DNA of 43,085 nt from an uncultured Alphaproteobacteria bacterium. Lineage in GTDB: Bacteria; Pseudomonadota; Alphaproteobacteria; Micropepsales; Micropepsaceae. Numbering within the stretch: position 1 is the stretch's first letter; each line of letters starts with the position of its first letter. The notes beneath the pieces are model-generated. The model ran no database searches. It saw only the letters and a program-made list of their open reading frames with translations, and was not told where the DNA came from. The stretch covers positions 1 through 43,085 of the forward strand of contig CALMGU010000084.1 in the NCBI GenBank assembly GCA_937865685.1, read 5' to 3'. Shown piece after piece: positions 25,267-32,857 of this stretch. A program made the translations under genes and the position numbers.

Positions 25267-25902
25267 ATGCTGCATTACAGTCTCGCGCACTGGTCCGAAT
25301 TTTTCGCCGCCGCCTTGCTGCTCAATCTGGCGCCGGGCCCGGACCTGGCGTTCATCCTGGGCCACACCGCGCGCGGCGGAACGCGGCACGGGTTGGCGGC
25401 GATGCTGGGCGTCTGGGCGGGCGTGCTTTGCCACATCACCTTCGCGGTGGTGGGGCTTTCCGCGTTGATCGCGGCATCGGCCGAAGCCTTCGCCATCGTC
25501 AAATGGATCGGTGTCGGATACCTGCTCTGGCTGGGCGTTCAGGCCCTGCGCTCCAAGGGCGGATTTCTGGCCGATTCCGGACCGCATGCTCCCGTCAGCC
25601 TGGGGCGGGTTTTCGGGCAGGGCATGCTGGTCAATCTTCTCAATCCCAAAGTCGCGATCTTTTTCCTGGCGTTTCTGCCGCAATTCCTGGTGGCGGGCGC
25701 GGGCCCGGTATGGCTGCAGCTTCTGCTCCATGGCGTGCTGGTCATCGCCGTCGCGGGACTGATCGAACCGCCCTTGGTGTTTTTCGGCGGCCGCGTGACC
25801 GCCAGGCTTCGCGCCAGCGATCGCCTGTCCCGCTGGCTGGATCGCGCGCTGGGCGGCATGCTGATCGGGCTGGGACTGAAACTGGCGGCGATGCGGCGAT
25901 AG
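25267..25902 (+). CDS. LysE/RhtB-family amino-acid exporter
   Basis: Inner-membrane exporter of amino acids or derivatives, 211 residues with about six hydrophobic segments. The family signature is in the first helix region (LNLAPGPDLAFILGHTARGGTRHG). GYLLWLGVQALRSKGG and GMLVNLLNPKVAIFFLAFLPQF follow, all standard LysE/RhtB blocks. ATG 25267 is supported by AAGGAAG five bases upstream. It ends two bases before the stop of the convergent D-threonine-aldolase-like gene. The substrate is not deducible. Confidence 0.93.
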   Translation: MLHYSLAHWSEFFAAALLLNLAPGPDLAFILGHTARGGTRHGLAAMLGVWAGVLCHITFAVVGLSALIAASAEAFAIVKWIGVGYLLWLGVQALRSKGGFLADSGPHAPVSLGRVFGQGMLVNLLNPKVAIFFLAFLPQFLVAGAGPVWLQLLLHGVLVIAVAGLIEPPLVFFGGRVTARLRASDRLSRWLDRALGGMLIGLGLKLAAMRR

Positions 25903-25903
25903 C

Positions 25904-27067
25904 TCACCAGCCGCGAAAACGGGGCCAGACAGCGGACACCGAATTGTCCGGTTCGATCAGATGATACTGGTCATGCTGCGCGGCCGTTGCGCAGGCATGG
26001 TTCGGCAGGATGCGCACCCGGTCCCCGACTTTGAGATCGGGAATATTGGCGCCGGAGCCGGGCCGGGCGGCGAGAATGCCATGCTCCTGGTTGGCCTTGA
26101 GCACCACCAGGTCGCGGTAAGGCTGGCCATCTGCATCGCAGACCAGGCCGTAATAATGATCGACCGCTTGGTCCGCCGTGCCGCGATCCGCGGACAGCGC
26201 CATCCAGCCCGCATCGGTGATGATCCAGTTCTTGTCGCGCTGATGGCCGATCACGGTGGCAAGAACGCTGAGAGCGATATCGCCGATCCCGCAGACGCCG
26301 ATGCCCGCCTGAACCAGGTCGAAGAACATGTAGACACCCGCGCGCACTTCCGTGATGCCGTCATAAGATCTGGCACTGAGCGCGGTGGGCGTGGAGCCGA
26401 CGCTGACCGCAGGGCATGAAAGTCCGGCAGTGCGCAAAGTCTCGGCCGCCTCCAGAATGCGGACCCGTTCTGATTCGGCCGCCGCCGCCAGCGCGCCGGC
26501 GTCATGCAGATTATAGCTCTCGCCGGAATGACACATCACGCCCTGCAGTGTCGCGCCGCCGTCCGCAAGCAGCCGTCCAATCCGGATCAGCGTGTCGCGA
26601 TTGTTCCATCGCACCCCGGAGCGGTGATCGTCGACATCGATCTCGATCAGCACGGGCAGGGCATCGCCGGACTGTTTGGCATGGACCGCCACGGCTTCGG
26701 CGGTCTCCACGGAATCCAGGATGATTTTCAGATCGATGCCCCGGCGGCTGAGCGCGGTGACCAGGGGAAGCTTCTGCGGGCTGATGCAAACGGCGTAAAG
26801 CAGGTCGGTGATGCCGGCGGCGCCGAACATCTCCGCTTCCTTCAGGGTCGAAACCGTGGCCGGCCCCGGCGGCGAGCCCAGCACGAAAGCCGCCGCATCG
26901 AGAGATTTTGCGGTTTTCAAATGCGGGCGAATCGATACGCCAAGACCGGCGGCCTGGGCACGCATCCGTGCCGCGTTGTGCGTCAGCCGGGCGCGGTCGA
27001 GCAACAGGGAAGGAGTGGAAAGCGAGCCGATCTTGGTTTGCGCGGTCATGCCGGTTTTGCGTCCCAT
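25904..27067 (-). CDS. D-threonine aldolase / D-serine dehydratase-like PLP enzyme
   Basis: Fold-type III PLP enzyme (alanine-racemase-like N-terminal barrel plus D-ser_dehydrat C-terminal domain), 387 residues. The N-terminal segment IGSLSTPSLLLDRARLTHNA leads to the PLP-binding lysine in RPHLKTAKS. The C-terminal domain carries the metal-site pair His-x-Cys in LPNHACAT, as in eukaryotic-type zinc-dependent D-serine dehydratases. This family acts on D-threonine, D-serine or beta-hydroxyaspartate; the specific substrate is open. ATG 27067 is used; ATG 27049 gives the more usual N-terminus, and neither has a clear ribosome-binding site. It is divergent from the exported amidohydrolase, with only 67 bases between starts. 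Confidence 0.88.
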   Translation of the reverse strand: MGRKTGMTAQTKIGSLSTPSLLLDRARLTHNAARMRAQAAGLGVSIRPHLKTAKSLDAAAFVLGSPPGPATVSTLKEAEMFGAAGITDLLYAVCISPQKLPLVTALSRRGIDLKIILDSVETAEAVAVHAKQSGDALPVLIEIDVDDHRSGVRWNNRDTLIRIGRLLADGGATLQGVMCHSGESYNLHDAGALAAAAESERVRILEAAETLRTAGLSCPAVSVGSTPTALSARSYDGITEVRAGVYMFFDLVQAGIGVCGIGDIALSVLATVIGHQRDKNWIITDAGWMALSADRGTADQAVDHYYGLVCDADGQPYRDLVVLKANQEHGILAARPGSGANIPDLKVGDRVRILPNHACATAAQHDQYHLIEPDNSVSAVWPRFRGW

Positions 27068-27134
27068 TATCCGAGGGTCACGTTATTTGCCATAGCGGCT
27101 CAAATAAAGTCTATTTCCGGCCGTCAGGACGGGG

Positions 27135-28442
27135 ATGCGATCCATGAAAATCCGCGGCACCATGGTGTTGGCACTGGCCGTTGTGCTCCCCTTATCCACG
27201 GCGACGGCGCAAAGTCCTTCGGTCCCGTTGCGGCCATCGCATCCGGTTCTTCTTCATGCCCAGCGCCTGCTCGATGTCGCGGGCGGCCATATCGTCAGCC
27301 CCGGCGAAATTTTGGTGGAGGGCGACCGGATCACGGCGGTTGGAGCCAAGCTTGAGCGTCCGGCGAACGCCGAAGTGATCGATCTGGGTGACACGACCTT
27401 GATGCCGGGCCTGATCGACGCGCATGTGCATCTGTTCCTGCATCCCGGCGCAGAGGACCTGCAGACCGTGCAGGAATCGGAATCGCAGCGGACAATTCTG
27501 GCCACTCTGGCCGCCAGGGACGATCTGATGGCGGGATTCACCGCCGAACGCGACATGGGCAGCGAAGGGGCGGGCTCCGCGGACACCTCCGTGCGCAACG
27601 CCATCGACAAGGGCCTTATCCCCGGTCCCCGGATGCGGGTCAGCGGCAATGCCATCAGCATTCTGGGCGGCCATGAGGACGCGATCCGCTACAATCCCGC
27701 CCAACATGTGCTGCCCAATGCGGATTACGCCAACAGCGCCGATCAACTGGTCACCGTCATCCGCCAGCAGCACAAGGACGGGTCGGATTTCGTCAAGATC
27801 TATGAGACTGGCGCGGATACCATGCGCGGCGGGGAATTCCATACGCCCTATCAATATACCCAAGCGGAGTTGAAGGCCGCGATCGGCGAAGCGGCCCGCC
27901 TGGAGACCAATGTCGGCGTGCATGCCCAGGGCGAGCCGGGCACCTTATATGCCGCTGAGGCTGGCGTGGCTTCCATCGATCACGCCACCCAGCTCAGCGA
28001 TCAGACCATGCAGCTGATGAAGCGGAAGCATATTCCGGCGGTGCCGACCTTCGTGATTTTCGAGTATTTCGCCGACCATGCGGCGACGCCGGAAGCGGGC
28101 GTGCGCGAGCATGCGATGCTCGATTACAAGATCCGCGAATTTAAAAAGCAGGTGGCCGCCGGAATTCCTTTCGCGGTCGGTTCCGATGTGGGGCCTTTCC
28201 CCCATGGCACCCAGGCCCGTGAATTCGAACTGATGGTGAAATACGGCATGACCCCGCTGGCGGTGCTGCAGGCGGATTATCTCAACGGGGCGCAGATTCT
28301 GCGCTGGCAGGGCCAGATCGGCGAGCTCAAACCCGGCTATTTCGCCGACATAGTCGCGGTGCCCGGCAATCCCTTGAACGACATCACGGCGGTGGAGCAC
28401 GTCTCCTTCGTGATGAAAGGCGGCGTGGTCTATCGCAAATAG
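27135..28442 (+). CDS. Exported amidohydrolase (imidazolonepropionase-like / Xaa-Pro or acyl-amino-acid hydrolase type)
   Basis: Metal-dependent hydrolase of the amidohydrolase superfamily, 435 residues with a signal peptide (MVLALAVVLPLSTATAQ), so periplasmic. Metal ligands are visible in order: HxH in LIDAHVHLFLHP (beta1); lysine in SDFVKIYETGAD (strand 4, possible carboxylated bridging Lys); His in VGVHAQGEP; His in ASIDHAT; and Asp in AVGSDVGPFPHGT. Relatives hydrolyse cyclic or acylated dipeptides and cyclic imides; substrate is not deducible. ATG 27135 has AGGA five bases upstream. It has the same general type as the C-terminal half of the large propeller fusion at 35050, with which it shares the end pattern GKLADIV/PGYFADIV and GNPLNDI. 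Confidence 0.88.
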   Translation: MRSMKIRGTMVLALAVVLPLSTATAQSPSVPLRPSHPVLLHAQRLLDVAGGHIVSPGEILVEGDRITAVGAKLERPANAEVIDLGDTTLMPGLIDAHVHLFLHPGAEDLQTVQESESQRTILATLAARDDLMAGFTAERDMGSEGAGSADTSVRNAIDKGLIPGPRMRVSGNAISILGGHEDAIRYNPAQHVLPNADYANSADQLVTVIRQQHKDGSDFVKIYETGADTMRGGEFHTPYQYTQAELKAAIGEAARLETNVGVHAQGEPGTLYAAEAGVASIDHATQLSDQTMQLMKRKHIPAVPTFVIFEYFADHAATPEAGVREHAMLDYKIREFKKQVAAGIPFAVGSDVGPFPHGTQAREFELMVKYGMTPLAVLQADYLNGAQILRWQGQIGELKPGYFADIVAVPGNPLNDITAVEHVSFVMKGGVVYRK

Positions 28443-28446
28443 CGGC

Positions 28447-28788
28447 TCAGCCGATCAGTTTGCCGACCGCGCCGCCGATCAGACCAGTGACCGCCGACGC
28501 CGCCGTGCCCATGACGAGGATCATCGGCGGCACATCGCCCAGCACTGTCGATACCGCGATGCCGAGGATCGCGCAGAGACCTCCCGCCAAGGCGCCGCCA
28601 CCCAACGCGCCGCCCCAGCCGGAATGTGCCATGCGGGCATAGACCAGACCCGCCACCAGCGAGAAGAACATGCCGCCGATGGCAAAACCTTTTTCGCGTA
28701 TCGCAGGAACATAGTGGCCGATCAAGACCATGGCCAACTGCAACGCCAGGCCGATGGCGGTGGCGAGGATGAGACTATCCTTGTTCAT
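28447..28788 (-). CDS. Small membrane protein, unknown function
   Basis: A 113-residue protein with four hydrophobic segments (about 5–28, 35–52, 62–85 and 88–112), rich in Gly and Ala (GWGGALGGGALAGGL). No family is recognised. It begins with ATG 28788 and ends four bases after the convergent amidohydrolase stop. The 77 bases between it and the next minus-strand gene end (28789–28865) suggest its own promoter. Confidence 0.7.
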   Translation of the reverse strand: MNKDSLILATAIGLALQLAMVLIGHYVPAIREKGFAIGGMFFSLVAGLVYARMAHSGWGGALGGGALAGGLCAILGIAVSTVLGDVPPMILVMGTAASAVTGLIGGAVGKLIG

Positions 28789-28865
28789 GGCATGCCCCCC
28801 GACATGATCACGGCAAAATCGTGCGCTCCGGCTGACCGCCTGTCAACGGCCTCTGTCAAGGGCCG

Positions 28866-29804
28866 TCAAAGCTCCATCAAATCCCGCCCGATCACCAGCC
28901 GGCCCTGGAAATGGGGGCGCACGGCGTCATACCAGACCTGGTCTGGGATAATGGGCGGGCCGCCCGGCACCAGATGCGAGAGGACCAGGGTTTTCACCCC
29001 GGCTTCGGTGGCGATGCGGCCGACATCTTCAGTGCTGGTGTGGCTGGCGATGAGATGCTTGCGCAAGGTCGTGGCGTTCGCTTCGCGCGCGATCAGCTGC
29101 TCGATCGCCGGCAGATACATCACTTCATGCACCAGTACATCGGCGCCTTTGGCCAGGCGGATCAGATTTTCGGACGGTCTGGTGTCGCCGGAAATCACGA
29201 TGGAGCGGTCGGGGCAGTCGAAGCGATAGGCAAAGGCCGGTTTGACCAGGGGATGTTCCACCAGGGCGGCGGTGACCTTCACATTTTTGTCCTGCATCAC
29301 CGGCCCGTCGCCGCTGATTTCGTGAACGTCGATCAGGTTTTTCAGGGGCGGGCGGCCTTCATCCGCCATGCGGGTCCTGATGTCGTAATCATTCATTTCC
29401 AGGAAAAGCCGCGTCATTTCCTTCAGCGGCGGCGGTCCATAGGTGCCGACTTTTGTCGCCAGCGTGGTGGCCCAGCTCAACCAGATCAGATTGCCATAAT
29501 CGGCATTATGGTCGGAATGCTGGTGGGTGATGAAGACATTGCGCAGCGAGGAAACCGGAACACCCGCCAGCACCATCTGCCGGGCAACGCCGTTGCCGCA
29601 ATCGATCACATAGGCATCGCCATTGACGACGATCACTTGTGACGGCGCGGCACGGTCCGGTTTGGGCGTAGGACCGCCGCCGGTTCCCAGCAGAATCAGG
29701 CGCGACTTGTTTTTCGCGTCAGGCGGCCCGTCCGCCGCCAAGGCCTGGCGCGAGGCCAACAGCGCCGCACCCATGCCTAAGAATTTGCGCCGTGTTGTCG
29801 TCAT
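28866..29804 (-). CDS. Tat-exported metallo-beta-lactamase-fold hydrolase
   Basis: A 312-residue zinc hydrolase of the RNase Z/arylsulfatase-like branch of the metallo-beta-lactamase superfamily. A Tat signal with a twin arginine opens the protein (TTRRKFLGMGAALLASRQALA). The zinc motif is FITHQHSDHNADYG; other ligands are the His in ALVEHPLVKPAF, Asp in VISGDTRPSENL and His in VLSHLVPGG. An inserted helical segment (about 120–170) may shape the substrate site. ATG 29804 overlaps the stop of the S46 peptidase gene (ATGA), so it is the second gene of that operon. Substrate unknown; because it is exported, an RNA-processing role is unlikely. Confidence 0.88.
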   Translation of the reverse strand: MTTTRRKFLGMGAALLASRQALAADGPPDAKNKSRLILLGTGGGPTPKPDRAAPSQVIVVNGDAYVIDCGNGVARQMVLAGVPVSSLRNVFITHQHSDHNADYGNLIWLSWATTLATKVGTYGPPPLKEMTRLFLEMNDYDIRTRMADEGRPPLKNLIDVHEISGDGPVMQDKNVKVTAALVEHPLVKPAFAYRFDCPDRSIVISGDTRPSENLIRLAKGADVLVHEVMYLPAIEQLIAREANATTLRKHLIASHTSTEDVGRIATEAGVKTLVLSHLVPGGPPIIPDQVWYDAVRPHFQGRLVIGRDLMEL

Positions 29805-31891
29805 CGCCTGCTGCGCCCTTCCAGTTCCGCCGCCAGACTCTGGTCGCCATAGACATTCTTTAAGGCTTCGGTGATGGCCGCGGTGGAAACCGACACGGTA
29901 CGATTGACGCGTTCGTCGAAGCCGAACGCTCCGCCCAGGCTTTCGATATTGCCGTCGAAGGCGGCGCCGACCACTTCGCCTTTGGGGGTGACGATAGGCG
30001 ATCCGGAATTGCCGCCGATGATGTCGTTGGTGCTGACGAAATTCATAACCGTATTGGGATTGACCTTGGATTGGGCGGTCTGCCAGCGCGGCGCCAGCTC
30101 GAAGGGGAATTGTCCCGTGGCGCGTTCCCACAACCCTCTATAGTAAGTGAAGGAGGGAACGGTGACGCCATTGTCCGTCCAGCCCTGCACCTTGCCGTAG
30201 GACAGCCTGAGGGTGAAGGTCGCGTCCGGATAGACATTGGTGCCGTAGATCGCAAAGCGCGCGCGGGCGATCTTCTGGGCGGCGCGGTCGGTGGGACCGG
30301 ACACGCGTTCCTCATATTGCTTGCGGATGGCGCGGCTGGCTTCGTCGGTGGCCAGCACGAATTTGATCATGGGATCGTCAGACGCTTGGATGGCCGCCAT
30401 GCCGCCATCCCACAAGGCCTTGCGCATAGCGGGATCGCCCAGCTTGGACTGGGCGAGGCGCTTGGACAGTGTTTCCGGCGAATCCTTGCCCAGGAAGATC
30501 TTGGTGCCGGGCGCGTCGGCGGTGAGGTTTTCGCGCAGCTTGGACAGCCAATATTCCAGCACCGCCTGCTCCAGTTCCGGATAGACCGGCTGTGGATCCA
30601 GCAGGGTCTTGCTGAGAAGCGCCAGCCGGCTGTCGGTATAGGCGGGCAGCCGCTCGCCATTCGGCTTGGTCTTTTCGGCGGCGGCGCGCACCAGGGCGCG
30701 GCCGAAGCGATAGAGGTCCGAACCGATGCCGGCGCGCGCTTCCATCATCGAATTGGAGAGATACAGCGCGCGATAATCCGCCTGTGCCTTGGCGATGTCG
30801 GCCCAGGGATCGCCGATCTCGGCCGCGAGCGCCGGATTGGCGGCGACCTTGGCCTTAAGATCATTATCCGCGGCGCGCTTGGCGGCGATCAGTGACGGAT
30901 CGACCAAGGCTTTTTCCTCGCCGTGGAAAACCTTGAAGCTGTTCTCGATGCCGAACAAAAATTCGTTGGCGATGCGGGCATGTTCGTCGCTCTCCGACGA
31001 AAAGCGGATCAGCCGGCCCCTCAATTCCGAAAACTGGATCAGGGTTTCGGGCAAAGCCAGGTCGCGCAGGCTCTCCAGCTGATCGGCGGTGAGAAGCCGC
31101 TGGGTGGAGCCTGGGTTGCCCGACACGAAGACCGCCTCGCCGTCCTTGGGCGCGGACGTGCTCCAGACCAGATGATCCGGCGTTTTCACCGGCTTGCCGT
31201 CCTCGTAAAGCCGCACGAAGGAGCAATCCAGATCGTAGCGGGGAAAGTTGAAATTATCCGGATCGCCGCCGAAGAAAGCAGTCATGCCTTCCGGCGCGAA
31301 CACCAGACGGACATCGGTATACTTGCGGTACGTGTAAAGCTTGTATTGGCCGCCCTGGTAAAGCGTGACCACCTGGCATTGGAATTTGTCTTCCTTGCCG
31401 GCGCAGCCCGATTTTTCGACCGCGGCGATCTCCGCGTCGCGGGCGCGCACGAAGTCCTGGCCGTTTTTGCCGGCGGCAGCCTTGGTGACGCGGTCGGTAA
31501 CGTCGCTGATGCCGGACAGGACATCGGCCTGCATGCCGGAGCAGAGCTTCTCGTCCTCGCGCTTGGCGACCTGGAACCCGTCCTTCACATAATCAGTGGT
31601 GGCGTTGGAAAGCTGCTGGGCGCAATCGCGCACGCAATGATGGTTGGTAAGCACCAGGCCATCGGGCGTGACGATGGAAGCGGAGCAGCCGGTGGAGAGG
31701 CGCACCGACGCATTGCGCACGCGGTCGAGCCATTTCTGATCGATCTTCAGATTGTATTTCTGGTTGACCGCCGCGACCGGGAAATTGTCGAAAGTCCACA
31801 TGCCTTCATCGGCGAAGGCGCCCGTCGCGGACAGGCAAAGCAGAAGGGCGGAGGCCGGAACTATCAGTCGGTGCATGGGGCGGTCTCGCAT
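29801..31891 (-). CDS. S46-family dipeptidyl-peptidase, DPP7-like
   Basis: Periplasmic serine exopeptidase that removes dipeptides from oligopeptide N-termini, 696 residues with a signal peptide (LIVPASALLLCLSATGAFA). The chymotrypsin-like core is split by a helical domain, as usual in S46. The catalytic His is in LVLTNHHC (residues 79–86), an Asp candidate is in FFGGDPDNFNFPRYDLD, and the catalytic Ser is S629 in IIGGNSGSP. Eighteen residues after the Ser is Gly (FDGN). In characterised members Gly here goes with hydrophobic P1 preference (DPP7) and Arg with acidic preference (DPP11), so a DPP7-like specificity is inferred. ATG 31876 is an alternative start. It is followed in the operon by the metallo-beta-lactamase-fold gene. 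Confidence 0.92.
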   Translation of the reverse strand: MRDRPMHRLIVPASALLLCLSATGAFADEGMWTFDNFPVAAVNQKYNLKIDQKWLDRVRNASVRLSTGCSASIVTPDGLVLTNHHCVRDCAQQLSNATTDYVKDGFQVAKREDEKLCSGMQADVLSGISDVTDRVTKAAAGKNGQDFVRARDAEIAAVEKSGCAGKEDKFQCQVVTLYQGGQYKLYTYRKYTDVRLVFAPEGMTAFFGGDPDNFNFPRYDLDCSFVRLYEDGKPVKTPDHLVWSTSAPKDGEAVFVSGNPGSTQRLLTADQLESLRDLALPETLIQFSELRGRLIRFSSESDEHARIANEFLFGIENSFKVFHGEEKALVDPSLIAAKRAADNDLKAKVAANPALAAEIGDPWADIAKAQADYRALYLSNSMMEARAGIGSDLYRFGRALVRAAAEKTKPNGERLPAYTDSRLALLSKTLLDPQPVYPELEQAVLEYWLSKLRENLTADAPGTKIFLGKDSPETLSKRLAQSKLGDPAMRKALWDGGMAAIQASDDPMIKFVLATDEASRAIRKQYEERVSGPTDRAAQKIARARFAIYGTNVYPDATFTLRLSYGKVQGWTDNGVTVPSFTYYRGLWERATGQFPFELAPRWQTAQSKVNPNTVMNFVSTNDIIGGNSGSPIVTPKGEVVGAAFDGNIESLGGAFGFDERVNRTVSVSTAAITEALKNVYGDQSLAAELEGRSRR

Positions 31892-32010
31892 TGAGAAGCG
31901 CCCTTAGTGGAACTCAAGCCTAGGCTGTTTTCAATCCCCGTGGCGATCCGATCAGGGGACGAAAGCGCGCGCCGGATATGCCTTAACGGCAGGCGGCGCG
32001 CGCTCTCGCA

Positions 32011-32127
32011 TCAGACCAGCTGCTGGGCAACATGAACTGCCATGCCGAAGGCGGAAGTTGCGAATGCGAGCGCCAAGGCCGCATGCAGGAAATTGCTGAT
32101 CAATTCATCTGTTTTGAAAAATGTCAT
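32011..32127 (-). CDS. Microprotein A (38 residues), paralogue of the upstream microprotein
   Basis: A very short gene with good support: ATG 32127, a ribosome-binding stretch AAAGGA about eight bases upstream, and TGA at 32011–32013. The protein starts MTFFKTDELISNFLHAALAL and continues into a hydrophobic, single-helix segment ending VAQQLV. Its SNFLHAA core is identical to that of the gene directly upstream (32159–32272). With one gap, about 15 of 37 positions are identical between the two. The gap between the genes is 31 bases, so they are probably co-transcribed. Function unknown; a single membrane-associated helix is likely. Confidence 0.65.
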   Translation of the reverse strand: MTFFKTDELISNFLHAALALAFATSAFGMAVHVAQQLV

Positions 32128-32158
32128 TGGAATTTTCCTTTTCGCCGGATGATGAAAG

Positions 32159-32272
32159 TCAAATCAGATGCGAAACGATGCGGGCGGTGATGCCGATCAG
32201 CGGCAGAGCGAAGGGGATCGCCATCGCGGCATGCAGGAAGTTGCTCAGATATTCTTCGTTGAAGATAGACAT
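32159..32272 (-). CDS. Microprotein B (37 residues), first gene of the microprotein pair
   Basis: Begins at ATG 32272 with a textbook ribosome-binding site (AAGGAG, eight bases upstream). The N-terminus is MSIFNEEYLSNFLHAAMAIP, followed by a hydrophobic helix (FALPLIGITARIVSHLI). It shares with microprotein A the short acidic start (E/D before LS), the SNFLHAA core and the hydrophobic tail, so one arose from the other by duplication. Upstream (32346–32387) lies a near-copy of the element found beside the response-regulator gene, and a possible -10 (TATCTA at 32323–32318, minus strand). No known family is recognised; control by the adjacent two-component system is an inference. Confidence 0.7.
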   Translation of the reverse strand: MSIFNEEYLSNFLHAAMAIPFALPLIGITARIVSHLI

Positions 32273-32345
32273 TGTCGCTGCTCCTTGGTTCGCGCCGCCG
32301 TAATTGGCGACGAACAATAGATAGGATGTTTGGAGCGCGAGCGGC

Positions 32346-32387
32346 GTAAGGTGTTCGGCAGCGAAGTGAAAAAGAATTGTAAGAAGC
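32346..32387. promoter_or_regulatory. Duplicated regulatory element, copy 1 (upstream of microproteins)
   Basis: The block opens GTAAGGTGTTCGGCAGC and continues with GTGAAAAAG and TTGTAAGAAGC. It aligns along about 41 bases with 32763–32802 (opening GTAAAGTGTTCGCCAGC) in the same orientation, with one or two single-base gaps. It lies about 75 bases before the microprotein B start codon. Repeated GTAAR / TTAC half-sites roughly two helical turns apart resemble OmpR/CpxR-type binding sites. Confidence 0.6.
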
Positions 32388-32391
32388 GGCG

Positions 32392-32727
32392 TCAGGCGCC
32401 GCGCACCGTGCCCATGATGCGGCCCGCCAGGACGTGAATGGCATCCTGATCGGCCGGGCGGCCGAGCTGGCCGGATTGCAGAAAGGCGATCTCGCTTTCG
32501 ATGGCGGTCTCGCTGGCGCCGAATCTGATCCGCGCCACCAGTTGATGCGCGAAGGCTTCCAGCTCGGCCCGCGATGCATCCTGCGGCAGGTCCAGCGTCA
32601 TCCACAAAAGGCCGGCCACCACTTCGTCCAGAATGTCGGAACGGGGATTGAATCGGGTTTTGTGGGCATGCGCCGGGGGCGCCGGGCGAACGGCGCGAAG
32701 GGCTTGCACGGTGACCCGGATATTCAT
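32392..32727 (-). CDS. Hypothetical 111-residue protein next to the two-component system
   Basis: No family recognised. The protein is soluble and largely helical: a basic, Pro/Ala-rich start (RAVRPAPPAHAHKTRFNP), then amphipathic segments (SDILDEVVAGLLWMTLDLP; ASRAELEAFAHQLVARIRFG; SETAIESEIAFLQSGQLG). The Arg/Glu pattern suits a helix bundle or a regulatory partner. ATG 32727 gives the shortest clean reading; no ribosome-binding site precedes it, so a start slightly upstream is possible. It is divergent from the response regulator, and copy 2 of the duplicated element lies 36 bases before its start. Codon use is consistent with a real gene. Confidence 0.65.
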   Translation of the reverse strand: MNIRVTVQALRAVRPAPPAHAHKTRFNPRSDILDEVVAGLLWMTLDLPQDASRAELEAFAHQLVARIRFGASETAIESEIAFLQSGQLGRPADQDAIHVLAGRIMGTVRGA

Positions 32728-32762
32728 GCTAGGAAGGCTAGACGCCTTGGCGCCGGCATGGG

Positions 32763-32802
32763 GTAAAGTGTTCGCCAGCAATCTGTAAAGAATGTGAAAA
32801 GC
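32763..32802. promoter_or_regulatory. Duplicated regulatory element, copy 2 (between unknown gene and response regulator)
   Basis: Contains GTAAAG at 32763–32768 and again at 32785–32790 (22 bases apart), then GTGAAAAG. It lies 56–95 bases before the response-regulator TTG start and 36 bases before the divergent 111-residue gene, so it could serve both. The close match to 32346–32387 suggests a shared binding protein, most simply the neighbouring response regulator. Confidence 0.6.
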
Positions 32803-32846
32803 CTGCTGACAAAGCCCTTTTGCAAGCGCAGCATTATTGTTCCTGC

Positions 32847-32851
32847 AGGAG
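32847..32851 (+). promoter_or_regulatory. Ribosome-binding site that selects a TTG start for the response regulator
   Basis: AGGAG ends directly against ATG 32852, leaving no spacer, but stands six bases before TTG 32858. The TTG reading (HVLLVDDD) also matches the normal receiver-domain N-terminus, so TTG is preferred. Confidence 0.65.
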
Positions 32852-32857
32852 ATGATT

